NCBI GenBank assembly: GCA_017451025.1
Contig: JAFSSM010000032.1
Span: forward strand, 61,189-125,188
Origin: Synergistaceae bacterium
GTDB taxonomy: Bacteria; Synergistota; Synergistia; Synergistales; Aminobacteriaceae
Length of the DNA: 64,000 nucleotides
Reading direction: 5' to 3'
Part shown: positions 17,601 through 25,073 of the stretch, piece by piece
Position numbering within the stretch: the first letter of the stretch is position 1
Layout: every line of letters starts with the position of its first letter
The notes under the pieces: model-generated
What the model saw: the letters and a program-made list of their open reading frames with translations, nothing else
The model's database searches: none
Told to the model about the DNA's origin: nothing
Translations under genes and position numbers: made by a program

Positions 17601-19409
17601 GTTATGAGCATAGTTTGAGGCGTTAATAAGGTCAGCTGCAGTGCCAGCATCTACTTCTGCCTGAGCATCTGCTCCGGCCGAGTCCGTCAGAATGAGTACT
17701 GCCCTGTCCTTCGAGTCTGTAGTGTTCTTGATTTCAACATCGCCCTCACCGGTAAGTGAAGCAACTGCGAGCGCACCGTCCTCAACTATTACCTTACCTC
17801 CAGCTTTGACATCAAGAGCTATATCGTCTGCGTTGATCGTAAGTCCGTTGCTGAATGTTACGTAGTCCTCATAAGGATAAATCTCGTTGAATATGGCACC
17901 CGTATCGTCCTTTTTCTCGATCGCGTGATCCTTGAAGATCGCTGTGCCGTAAATGCTGAACGCTATGGGGTCAACACCGGCTACCGTGTAGGTATCTTCC
18001 TCGATGGACTTTGAGTTAGCAATGAGCGTTGCACCCTGATTGATGTTGACAGCAGGTGCCTGATCAGCAGCAAGTCCTCTGCCAGCGGCCCATGTCGAAT
18101 GGCTGGAAGCAAGCTCGATCGTTCCCTCAGTAATGTTTAATGACCTCAGAGCATTGGGCAGTGCCCACTTGCCGTAATTGGAGAGGCTGTTATCCGAAGC
18201 TGTACCGGAATCAGCAATCGTAAGCTTGCCTGCACCTATCTTCGTGATTGTCTGAAGCGTAGTGTCAACATTGGCAGCCGCAGGAGCGGTTGTCGTGTCT
18301 GTCTGAGTGTAAGCCGCAACATTATCGGTATGCTGACCGAACGTCTGGAGATAGCCGTAAAGGGTCATATCGCGAAGAACGTTCAGCTCTCCGTCAACGA
18401 TAAGCTGTGCTCCGTCTGCTATTGCTCTGGCAAGTGCATCAGGCCTTACCGAATAGGCGTCAGCTACTGTGGAAGTGCCATTCGCAACGTTGCGCTCAAG
18501 TGAAGATGCTGAAGCTCTGCCGCGAAGGTCAAGAATTGTATCCGCAGGGAGGTCGAGTGTTAGCCTTGCCATATCCCCATCGAACTTTCCATTGAATGCG
18601 CCGCTGCTGTTCACGGATTCACCATTGCCAGGCCACAGGTTTACAGTCAGGTTCGAGCCTCTGATTGCCCACTCATTCTTGATGATCAGCTCACCGCCAG
18701 GATGAACTATGTAGGAACTGGCATTCGCCGCCTCTGTGTATCCTGTGGGGTAATTCTGGATATTTGGATCCGCAAAAATTTCTGCCTCTTCACCGAATGT
18801 CACAGTTGCGCTGTCCGGAATTACCAGGTTTACCGCAAACGGCCCATGATTAGTGTTATTCACTCTGATAGGCACATTGATGACTAAGTCTTCACCTTCT
18901 CCGTTAGCGTCCAACCAGTTAGCTCCGAAAGCAGTGGCCGCAGTTCCAGCTAGAATTGCGGAGTTAGTGCCCCTCTTCTTGAGGGTGAGCTTCACTCTGT
19001 GAGTCTTGTTGCGGTCCTGAGTTGCACTGCCTACATGAGTCGGCCAAGTAATAGCCCATGCTCCTGCAGTTCCGTTTGCCGCGATATCAGGATTGGGGGC
19101 AGGTACTACGAACTCGACTTCAGTCAGTGTACCGTCGTCAGCATTTGCACCTGTCAGGGTTATGCTGTCAATAGTTACTGGGGCATGATCACTCGCGAAA
19201 GAATATTCGCCGTTCTTATAAATACGCAGAGCATTACCCGCAAAAGCTCCAGCATTATCATCGTACTCTGCCTTGTCTCTATTATAGACACGTTCAACTC
19301 CACCTACAGTTCTAATTTCATAACTAGTCAGAGCAAACGCCGACGATACGGCAAGCACCACTACAAGAACGGAAAGAAAAATTACACGAAAACTTTTACT
19401 CAAAACCAT
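14655..19409 (-). CDS. giant secreted surface protein with Synerg-CTERM sorting tail
   Basis: Large envelope-anchored protein of unknown function. The start at 19409 follows AAGGAGGAAA and opens a signal peptide (MVLSKSFRVIFLSVLVVVLA, cleavage after SSAFA). Residues ~30-1280 are a low-complexity, Asn/Asp/Gly-rich beta-rich region without Cys, like autotransporter or pectate-lyase-like passengers. A Pro-rich linker of PDNPAP units follows, then one or two Ig-like domains. Next come five (T/N)EEPGG repeats, then SSGGGCDAGFGALALALAMP and an Arg cluster. That tail matches the Synergist-CTERM signal, with a Cys suited to cleavage or lipidation. No enzyme motif was recognised. A small ORF with its own ribosome site lies upstream. 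Confidence 0.9.
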   Translation of the reverse strand: MVLSKSFRVIFLSVLVVVLAVSSAFALTSYEIRTVGGVERVYNRDKAEYDDNAGAFAGNALRIYKNGEYSFASDHAPVTIDSITLTGANADDGTLTEVEFVVPAPNPDIAANGTAGAWAITWPTHVGSATQDRNKTHRVKLTLKKRGTNSAILAGTAATAFGANWLDANGEGEDLVINVPIRVNNTNHGPFAVNLVIPDSATVTFGEEAEIFADPNIQNYPTGYTEAANASSYIVHPGGELIIKNEWAIRGSNLTVNLWPGNGESVNSSGAFNGKFDGDMARLTLDLPADTILDLRGRASASSLERNVANGTSTVADAYSVRPDALARAIADGAQLIVDGELNVLRDMTLYGYLQTFGQHTDNVAAYTQTDTTTAPAAANVDTTLQTITKIGAGKLTIADSGTASDNSLSNYGKWALPNALRSLNITEGTIELASSHSTWAAGRGLAADQAPAVNINQGATLIANSKSIEEDTYTVAGVDPIAFSIYGTAIFKDHAIEKKDDTGAIFNEIYPYEDYVTFSNGLTINADDIALDVKAGGKVIVEDGALAVASLTGEGDVEIKNTTDSKDRAVLILTDSAGADAQAEVDAGTAADLINASNYAHNYIDFKGKIYGQGANVGLYSQTVGSYPFSRRIFRSADVTLDNLIVYGPAQLNVNQATMDRLANVKNIWLRGHRPGADNTKDATAYSKLTVGKLNFIPTDDNKENIYVDGLKVDGSSSTEDYGELVIRDYDNDAKSNNAAATAPRNYANGAASGLNDGLGVNGRKIPNGAATAPVGPRLNVHISNLQLYANKGTGQDFPTDYAKPATGIYALKLNGNLQPSRFIIDGTTVSGNGLEADVSGKVYQVQIDEGSDVKFTGAGNWDTYEDFYPVAHNNSILVKKNAKLEIRQGGIVEGNLMFEASGLAATAAIAAADFDGDGVVDNAIAALAANEWPEYDSHANGSAYPADEDFYSDDGWYDGDIYGFLDRYTTFATQVGSRNRNTIDENGGEYSVKVTGDIKLSADAGYNGNGGVVVRAKPNIDAFKGYEFTTIGQRFKVLGRAEGTNGDFTNAAFATSYNQKFQFRIPADDADTNGVVVENRTELAIVELGDYSFMANQENFGAGAGRNFSIKVPFKVTVRGQEVTLNRETSQNGTVHYCVSIDEALGIGSGKYYFNIKPGFLTYQDGEESDSVGNVGDIDEVFDTELTPTYVSKDVTLRAEVDITNGEQYIRIIGTSRVTKTEPIRLALYLDENNAPLFPLANTIDWLNGFLPAYRDYEFARDGSNGGNTTPTTPETPTSPDNPAPVSPDNPAPTSPDNPAPGPDNPTPVEPSFSIELADSSTMDNGDELINGRTYTMTFTAEGLSDAAVKAAAPTTWTLGGNTNGISHSSTTGDTFTIEITPSAVNEEDQTFTVTATNGDNTAEYEVTYTVAAEDLTFGDASALTVAGQHDNVQPGYRVTFPDGVVAAEDTVFMPSWLKPVLNDDDEVIGVEFNDAVTGFEKGTAGTVTVEAENADGDEVNYQWNVVYGVESSTEEPGGTEEPGGNEEPGGNEEPGGNEEPGGNETPSNGDDVGSSGGGCDAGFGALALALAMPLFLRRRRS
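14776..14865. repeat. five 18-bp tandem repeats encoding (T/N)EEPGG
   Basis: Five near-identical 18-base units (CCGCCTGGCTCYTCATTG/GGTG on the plus strand) in frame within the surface-protein gene. They form a flexible acidic stalk just before the sorting tail. Unit number can change without breaking the frame. Confidence 0.9.
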
Positions 19410-19525
19410 TTTCCTCCTTCCAAATTCATACCTAACTTGCAACACAGCCATACTACAGCCGTGCACAAGCAACTACATACGCTCGCCCGCAAAACTTCAC
19501 GGGCATAAATCTAATACCTCTACCG

Positions 19526-19663
19526 TTACCCTTCCCGCTGATAACGTGCGGCTTCATTTCCGGCTGTTATGCACAGAAAAGCCGCGCAGAGCCTGTCCCC
19601 TTCCCTTAAGAGAGCAGACCGCAGACGCAGTATGACATCAATATTCACCGCAGCGTTACTCAT
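19526..19663 (-). CDS. small ORF, 45 residues, upstream of the giant surface protein
   Basis: ATG at 19663 follows AAGGAGG by 7 bases, one of the best ribosome sites in the window. The product begins MSNAAVNIDVILRLRSALL and ends AARYQREG. It has a short amphipathic N-terminal half and two Cys, with no signal peptide and no recognised family. It lies between a candidate promoter (19804-19833) and the surface-protein gene. It could be a small protein or an upstream regulatory ORF; the function is unknown. Confidence 0.5.
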   Translation of the reverse strand: MSNAAVNIDVILRLRSALLREGDRLCAAFLCITAGNEAARYQREG

Positions 19664-19803
19664 AGAAGCACCTCCTTAGTGTATATACATCCCCGAAGCT
19701 CTGGACTGCTCCCGACGTGCCCGGAATGCAGGTTCACATACTTGGCAGAAGATACGCAGAATTAGAACAGTCCGTAGTTTATGGGTACGCCGTTATGCCG
19801 AAA

Positions 19804-19833
19804 ATTATACACGCAAAACCCCACAAAGTGCAA
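19804..19833 (-). promoter_or_regulatory. candidate sigma-70 promoter for the small ORF and surface protein
   Basis: On the minus strand TTGCAC, 18 bases and TATAAT, with TG one base before the -10 (extended -10). Transcription would start near 19797, giving a leader of about 130 bases to the 45-residue ORF and about 390 to the surface-protein gene. Confidence 0.55.
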
Positions 19834-19845
19834 CACTGAAAATTT

Positions 19846-20250
19846 CTACGCTTCTTCTTTCTTTGAAGCGATACGCTGCACTGTCGACAGAGGGAGGTCA
19901 ACGCATTTCGCGATCTCTTCAAGCGTCATTCCACCGACATCAAGGAGTTTTTCAACAACTCCATTCTTCATCAATTCTGTATGCAATTTCGCCTGCTCTT
20001 CGGCTTTGTCCTGCTCCCTGTATCTGGCTATGGCAGCAGCATCTGCCCTAAAATCACGCGCTATTTCTTCGAGCTTCTCAGCCGCCATGATAGCGGCTCT
20101 CTGCTCTGCGTAGTCCTCAAGATAATTTTCCAGAGGACTGCTTCCTTCTTTTGCTCTTCGCTGTTTTTTCATGCACCAGTCAGAAAATCTTGCAGACTGC
20201 TTGTAGCTGTCAATGTCTGCCTGTGTTAACACGCTGCCTGAACCGGACAT
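19846..20250 (-). CDS. small partner of PD-(D/E)XK transposase-like gene, C-terminal HTH-like tail
   Basis: A 134-residue protein read directly after the Rpn-like gene with a 1-base TAATG overlap. The N-terminal part is charged and helical (SARFSDWCMKKQRR; ENYLEDYAEQRAAIM). The C-terminus MTLEEIAKCVDLPLSTVQRI looks like a small helix-turn-helix. The larger upstream protein ends with a similar MTVEKIAETFGMSVSDVQAI. It may be a detached and diverged tail module, or a regulatory partner. Confidence 0.55.
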   Translation of the reverse strand: MSGSGSVLTQADIDSYKQSARFSDWCMKKQRRAKEGSSPLENYLEDYAEQRAAIMAAEKLEEIARDFRADAAAIARYREQDKAEEQAKLHTELMKNGVVEKLLDVGGMTLEEIAKCVDLPLSTVQRIASKKEEA

Positions 20251-21068
20251 TATGCCTCACTCCTCCCTGCTATTGCCTGAACGTCAGACACCGACATTCC
20301 AAAAGTCTCAGCTATTTTCTCGACCGTCATTGCTCCGGCCTTCAACAGCTTCAATACGGCTTCGGTTAAACCCTCAGCCTTGCCGCGCGCCTCTGACTCT
20401 ACAGCTACCTTAGCAGCTTCCTTCTTGAGGAAATAATCGAAATAACTGTCCACTTCCCTCTCTCCTTCCTCAGTTCTCTTGTAACGAGTAACTACCTCCG
20501 CTATTTCCGTGATAAGCATTTCGTCCGGATTCTTGCACATAACATCATGTATCACCTTCCAGACTTCGCTCCCGTCATCTTTTGCAGCACAATTCACGTA
20601 GATTAAGTGCTGTCCGTCGTTGAACCTCTCGTTGATGCCCTCTATGTACCTGTTGATCGTGTACATAGTCTTTCCGTGTCCCAATACGTCATGCCTCGTG
20701 ATGAAGATAACCCAGCACTCAGGAAGCGCACTGAAATCCGCACCAGGCTTCAGCTTGTTCACATCGATCATACTGCAGTGATACCTCAGCCTCCGGGGTT
20801 CTGCTCCCCTGCTCTCGTTCTGGAACTCCTCGTTGTATATCGCAAATTCGCCTTCCTCAGCCCACACATCAAGCCTTAACGACCTGCCCGGCCCCTCAAG
20901 GTCTTTTTGTGTCTCTACTTTCGTTATCGTAATGTCCCGTCCCAAAAAACGGGTCAGCATAGCTCTCACTGCAGGTATGTTCCCGTTAAGGCACAAGTTC
21001 ATGAATTTATCTTCCATTAATGTAGCGTCCCTGAGGTATTCCTTAGCGTCAAAATGTTCACCGTACAA
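20250..21068 (-). CDS. PD-(D/E)XK nuclease family transposase (Rpn/PDDEXK_2-like)
   Basis: Probable Rpn-type recombination-promoting nuclease or transposase-derived endonuclease. It has 272 residues. The active-site pattern is LRLDVWAEEGEFAIYNEEFQ around residues 75-95: Asp, then Glu-x-Gln. It is followed by RLRYHCSMIDVNKL, which is typical of PDDEXK_2. The C-terminal EARGKAEGLTEAVLKLLKAG coiled segment and the HTH-like tail are also usual in this family. These genes are common, variable and often multicopy. No terminal inverted repeats were seen. Confidence 0.78.
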   Translation of the reverse strand: MYGEHFDAKEYLRDATLMEDKFMNLCLNGNIPAVRAMLTRFLGRDITITKVETQKDLEGPGRSLRLDVWAEEGEFAIYNEEFQNESRGAEPRRLRYHCSMIDVNKLKPGADFSALPECWVIFITRHDVLGHGKTMYTINRYIEGINERFNDGQHLIYVNCAAKDDGSEVWKVIHDVMCKNPDEMLITEIAEVVTRYKRTEEGEREVDSYFDYFLKKEAAKVAVESEARGKAEGLTEAVLKLLKAGAMTVEKIAETFGMSVSDVQAIAGRSEA

Positions 21069-21124
21069 CGCAAAACCACCTCCTTCCGGAATGGGATATA
21101 TTATAGTGCAAAAAATGGAGGCCG

Positions 21125-22246
21125 ATGAAAATTACAACTGGTATTATTGCTGAGTTCAACCCCCTTCACTTGGGACATGAAGCACTCCTCGCGAGCGTAG
21201 AGCATCCTTGTGTTGTCGTACTGTCCTCAAATTTCGTACAGAGAGGAAGCCCCGCGTTCGCCGACAAGTTCACGCGCGCAAGAATGGCCCTCAATTCAGG
21301 TGCTGACCTGGTGATTGAGCTTTCGTTTCTGTTTTCGTGCTCTGCAGGTCAGGATTTCGCCAAAGGTGCGGTAAATCTCCTCTCACATTTTGCTGGCACA
21401 ATAGCTTTCGGAATGGAAGACCCGGACTTTGATGTTGAGGCTGTGATTTTCGCAGAAAATACTCCGGCATTTGCTCAGGTACTCAGGCAGAAAATAGGCA
21501 GAGGGGCATCTTACCCGAAAGCATATGCTCTTGCGCTAGAGGCTGTCGTTTCTGGTGCAGGAGCATTCATCACGAAGCCCAACAACATGCTCGCAATTTC
21601 GTATATGCGCGAAAATTTCAGGAACAGTTACGGCCTGAAAATTCTTCCGGTGAAGAGACAGGGCGGATATTCCAGCAGAGCGGTACGTGAGGGAAATTTT
21701 GGCATGATGCCGGAATTTTCGAGGAAGCTCGTTGCTCAAGCTAAAGAGGAAGGCAGAATTTCGGACGAGGGCAGGCTGTGGCCGATGCTTCAGGGAATTT
21801 TTCTGAGAAGCAGTGCTGAGGATTTACGGAGCATTCACGGAATTGATGAAGGAATAGAGGGATTGTTCCTGAGACATTGGAGGGACGCTAAGGGAATGGA
21901 TGATTTTGTGGGAAGATGTGTGTGTGCAAGATATACCCGTGCAAAAATCAGAAGGAGTTTAGTTTATGTCCTGCTTGGCCTGAACAGGTGGGAGGTTATG
22001 GGTGCAATGAGAGGCGGAGTCCCTTATGCGCGGGTGCTGGGCTTCAACGACAAGGGCAGGGAGATTTTGAGGAAGACTTCAGGGATAAGAGTCATAACGC
22101 GCTTGGCAGAAGTCAGGGATAAAATCGGAAAATACTTTGCTGACGTGGAGTTCAGGGCATCACAGCTCTATGAACTTACGCTGAAAAATTCCGACTTCAA
22201 GCGAGAAACACAAAAGCCGGTTATAATTCAGGCTGAATCCCAATAA
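21125..22246 (+). CDS. tmcAL: tRNA(Met) cytidine acetate ligase
   Basis: Forms N4-acetylcytidine at the elongator tRNA-Met wobble base using acetate and ATP. The N-terminal nucleotidylyltransferase motif is TGIIAEFNPLHLGHEALL (HxGH). It is followed by SSNFVQRGSPAFADKFTRA and a conserved GADLVIELSFLFSCSAG. Length 373 is close to YlbM/TmcAL. An ATGGAGG site precedes the ATG by 4 bases. It heads a plus-strand run of envelope genes. Confidence 0.92.
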   Translation: MKITTGIIAEFNPLHLGHEALLASVEHPCVVVLSSNFVQRGSPAFADKFTRARMALNSGADLVIELSFLFSCSAGQDFAKGAVNLLSHFAGTIAFGMEDPDFDVEAVIFAENTPAFAQVLRQKIGRGASYPKAYALALEAVVSGAGAFITKPNNMLAISYMRENFRNSYGLKILPVKRQGGYSSRAVREGNFGMMPEFSRKLVAQAKEEGRISDEGRLWPMLQGIFLRSSAEDLRSIHGIDEGIEGLFLRHWRDAKGMDDFVGRCVCARYTRAKIRRSLVYVLLGLNRWEVMGAMRGGVPYARVLGFNDKGREILRKTSGIRVITRLAEVRDKIGKYFADVEFRASQLYELTLKNSDFKRETQKPVIIQAESQ

Positions 22247-22269
22247 TAAGGAGAGGGCAGTTACTTATA

Positions 22270-24117
22270 ATGAAGAAAGTTTTGGTTTTTGCGGCAATTC
22301 TTGCGTGTGCGGCCTTCGGACTGTGGCCAAGAATAAGCCTCGAACGCGCAAACAATAATGTAGCAATTATCTCGGATTACCGCGAAGTTGCGACGCTGGC
22401 GAAAAATTCAGGGCTTGATGTTGACGAGGCAATAAGCATTCTGATACGGAACGGAATATCGGGAATTATGGTGAGTGAGCTGACGGGCGATAATGTGCTT
22501 CACGGGGTCGGCCAGGCAGAGATGAAGGTAATGAAAGACTCCGAGCGCGGAATTGAGGGCACAATAATATCGATAACTCCCTACAGCGAGCATAAAGACC
22601 TGCTGAATAAATGGCTGAGGCTTCGTTTTGCGGTTTCTGAGGACAAAACCGGGCCTGTGTTCCTGTCAATGCCGTCAAACATGCTCAGAAATTCGGGAAT
22701 GATACCTGACATTGACGGACTGGAAGCCGCGAAGAGAGCAGGACTTCATATTTTTTACCGGCCCGCGCCTTCACCTGGACACTTGGCGGACAGAGCGGCA
22801 TTACTGCTCCGTGAAGTTCACGCGAAATATCCGGTTAGCGTGTTCACTCCGTCAGGTGAATACGTTTCGGGTTATCCTGATGTGAGCAAGCTGGCTGAAG
22901 TCTCAAAGGAACTGGGAATACCTGTTGCGGTTGTGGAATTTTCCCGTCAGGTTGGAGAGCCTCAGCTCAACGCCCAAGTGTCTCCGCTTCTTCTGCCACT
23001 GCACAGCGTAACGAATGAAGAGATGACTTCGCGGAGGATTTCGCGTTCTGCATTGAGGGACAGGCTGCTTCGCGCGGCACTGGAACGTTCGGTGAGATTG
23101 CTGCTGCTGAGGACTGCTCCGGCCAATACTTCGAGTTTCAGGTTTCAGGATTTTGCGGAGGAGGTCCGGCTATTGGCGGAGGGCTTAAAGTCTCACGGGT
23201 TCAATCTTGCTTGGCCGGAGCCTGTCTTTGCGAAAAAGACTCTCAGCGCAAATATTTTCACCGCGTGGGCAATGTCAGCGGTGCTTATGCTGTGTGTATG
23301 GAGCTATCTGGTGCGAATGGGCATGAAGAATAGCGCGAAGGCGGCAATGCTTTTTGCGGCGGGGAGTCTGGTTCTGGCGGTATGCGTGCTGAAGATTGCT
23401 GTGATTGCGCGTCTGGCCGGAGCACTTACTGCACCGATGATCGCGGTTGAGGCTTCGCTTCTGGCGATGGACGACGCAAAGAAGCGAGGATTAATTTCCG
23501 GTTTTGCGTTTGCTGTGGCGGGAGGACTGGCGTTAGCGTCGTTCTTCAGCGTTGCGGGGTATATGCTCAGGCTTTCGACATTTTCGGGAGTAAGGCTGAC
23601 TCTGGTTATGCCTCCTGTTTTAGTGCTTCTGCATGACCTCAAGATGAGGATTCACCCTGAGTCGCTGGTTGAGTTCCTGAACAGGCCGCCAGTGTGGGGA
23701 GAATTGATATTGATGATGCTTCTGCTCGCTGGGGTCGCGATAATGATAATCCGGAGCGGCAATGTCTCATCAACGCCTGCCTTTGAGGAAAATATGCGCC
23801 TTACACTCGAAAAGTACCTGATAGCCCGTCCGCGCACAAAGGAAGTCTTCGTCGGGTATCCGTGCCTGCTCTTGCTGTGCTATCTGGTGCAGAACGGAAT
23901 GCTCGTACGTTACCGCGAACTGCTCAGGGTAGGAGTTGCCGCAGGGTTCTCGTCGATCGTCAACAGCTTCTGCCATTTCCACACGCCGCTAACTCTGATT
24001 CTACTGAGGGAGTTTAACGGACTGTGGGCAGGGTTAATTGTCGGTGCAGTGCTGGTGATTATGGTGAAGTTCGTGGTTGTGCCGATGTTAAGGCTAATTC
24101 GTCCGATAGTGTCATGA
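22270..24117 (+). CDS. DUF5693 family membrane protein
   Basis: Membrane protein of unknown role. The 615 residues have an N-terminal signal-anchor (MKKVLVFAAILACAAFGLWP). A ~300-residue outside domain begins SLERANNNVAIISDYREVAT. About eight transmembrane segments fill the C-terminal half from residue ~335. The pattern fits DUF5693. Its stop overlaps csaB by 4 bases (ATGA); this pairing suggests a joint role in wall-polymer pyruvylation or export, which is inference. Confidence 0.8.
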   Translation: MKKVLVFAAILACAAFGLWPRISLERANNNVAIISDYREVATLAKNSGLDVDEAISILIRNGISGIMVSELTGDNVLHGVGQAEMKVMKDSERGIEGTIISITPYSEHKDLLNKWLRLRFAVSEDKTGPVFLSMPSNMLRNSGMIPDIDGLEAAKRAGLHIFYRPAPSPGHLADRAALLLREVHAKYPVSVFTPSGEYVSGYPDVSKLAEVSKELGIPVAVVEFSRQVGEPQLNAQVSPLLLPLHSVTNEEMTSRRISRSALRDRLLRAALERSVRLLLLRTAPANTSSFRFQDFAEEVRLLAEGLKSHGFNLAWPEPVFAKKTLSANIFTAWAMSAVLMLCVWSYLVRMGMKNSAKAAMLFAAGSLVLAVCVLKIAVIARLAGALTAPMIAVEASLLAMDDAKKRGLISGFAFAVAGGLALASFFSVAGYMLRLSTFSGVRLTLVMPPVLVLLHDLKMRIHPESLVEFLNRPPVWGELILMMLLLAGVAIMIIRSGNVSSTPAFEENMRLTLEKYLIARPRTKEVFVGYPCLLLLCYLVQNGMLVRYRELLRVGVAAGFSSIVNSFCHFHTPLTLILLREFNGLWAGLIVGAVLVIMVKFVVVPMLRLIRPIVS

Positions 24118-25061
24118 AAAAGTACAAGGCGGCAATTCTGGGGTATTACGGCTTCGGAAATCTGGGTGATGAGCTTCTGCTTGAGGCATGTCTTGAGATG
24201 TTCAGGAGGTGCGGGGTTAAGCGTGAAGAAGTAGTAGTGCTGTCGAATGCTCCTGAAGAAATTTCCGGGCCTGCGGTGAATCGCTGGAAGCTAAGAGAAG
24301 TCGTGAAGGTGTTGCGTGAGAGCGAGACATTGCTTCTTGGAGGAGGAGGGCTGTTTCAGGATGCTACGAGCGTGAAGTCTTGCGTGTGGTACTGGGGAAT
24401 GGTTAGACTCGCTAAATTTTTGGGGTGCAATGTGTGGGCGATTGGGCAGTCGGTCGGACCGTTAAAGACCAGAGCAGGGAAGATTCTTGCGGGAAATGCG
24501 CTCAGGGTGTGTGAAGTTGTTCATGTGCGGGATAGCAGCTCGTACACTCTTGCGGAAAATTTGGGCTGCAAGAACGTAGTACTAGGCTCTGACCTGGTGA
24601 TGACACTGGCCGCCACCGCTCCCGCCCACCCACCCGCGGCGGCGGCCTGCACTCTCGTCAACCTCAGGCCATGCACCGAACTCGAAACCTTCACCGGCGT
24701 AATTGCTGCACATCTAACTGGAAGAGTTATAGGTGTTGCTCTGTCGGATGAGGATATTCCTGTGCTAGAGAGATTAGGTCTCACGGAGATTAAGAGGGTC
24801 AGAACTCTCACGGATGCCTCTGAACTTTGGGCCGGAGCTTTCCGCACAATAGGAATGCGCCTGCACTTCGGAGTCCTCTCCCGCATTTTCAGGAGACCGC
24901 TGGCAATGATACCCTATGACCCCAAAGTCTCCGCCTTCGCCGAACAGTCAGGAGTCCCCTGCATTATCGATGAGTGGCATGAACCAGTTATGCCGCTTCC
25001 TGTCCCGAAGAATGGAGCGGTCGAAATTGACGCGCTTTGCCGCGAAATATTGGCGTTGTGA
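24114..25061 (+). CDS. csaB: polysaccharide pyruvyl transferase CsaB
   Basis: Adds ketal pyruvate to a cell-wall polysaccharide, creating the site that S-layer-homology domains bind. The true start is MKKYKAAILGYYGFGNLGDE, 30 codons inside the open frame. The family motifs GNLGDELLLEA, LLLGGGGLFQDATS and AIGQSVGPLKT are present, plus GMRLHFGVLSRIFRRPL near the end. A Pro/Ala-rich insert (AATAPAHPPAAAACT) after MTL is encoded by a hairpin with a G-quadruplex loop at 24608-24647. Confidence 0.88.
   Translation: MKKYKAAILGYYGFGNLGDELLLEACLEMFRRCGVKREEVVVLSNAPEEISGPAVNRWKLREVVKVLRESETLLLGGGGLFQDATSVKSCVWYWGMVRLAKFLGCNVWAIGQSVGPLKTRAGKILAGNALRVCEVVHVRDSSSYTLAENLGCKNVVLGSDLVMTLAATAPAHPPAAAACTLVNLRPCTELETFTGVIAAHLTGRVIGVALSDEDIPVLERLGLTEIKRVRTLTDASELWAGAFRTIGMRLHFGVLSRIFRRPLAMIPYDPKVSAFAEQSGVPCIIDEWHEPVMPLPVPKNGAVEIDALCREILAL
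24608..24647. repeat. inverted repeat with perfect G-quadruplex loop, inside csaB
   Basis: GGCCGCCACCGC (24608-24619) and GCGGCGGCGGCC (24636-24647) pair over 12 positions with one A-C mismatch, which is G-U on the other strand. The 16-base loop is TCCCGCCCACCCACCC, whose complement holds four GGG runs with one-base spacers. It encodes an in-frame Ala/Pro insert that family members normally lack. Confidence 0.75.
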
Positions 25062-25073
25062 TACAATTTCCGC

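Noticed and set aside
20250..21068. Complete insertion sequence around the PD-(D/E)XK gene
   Set aside because: No terminal inverted repeats or target-site duplication were found by eye; this family is usually not carried by a classical IS.
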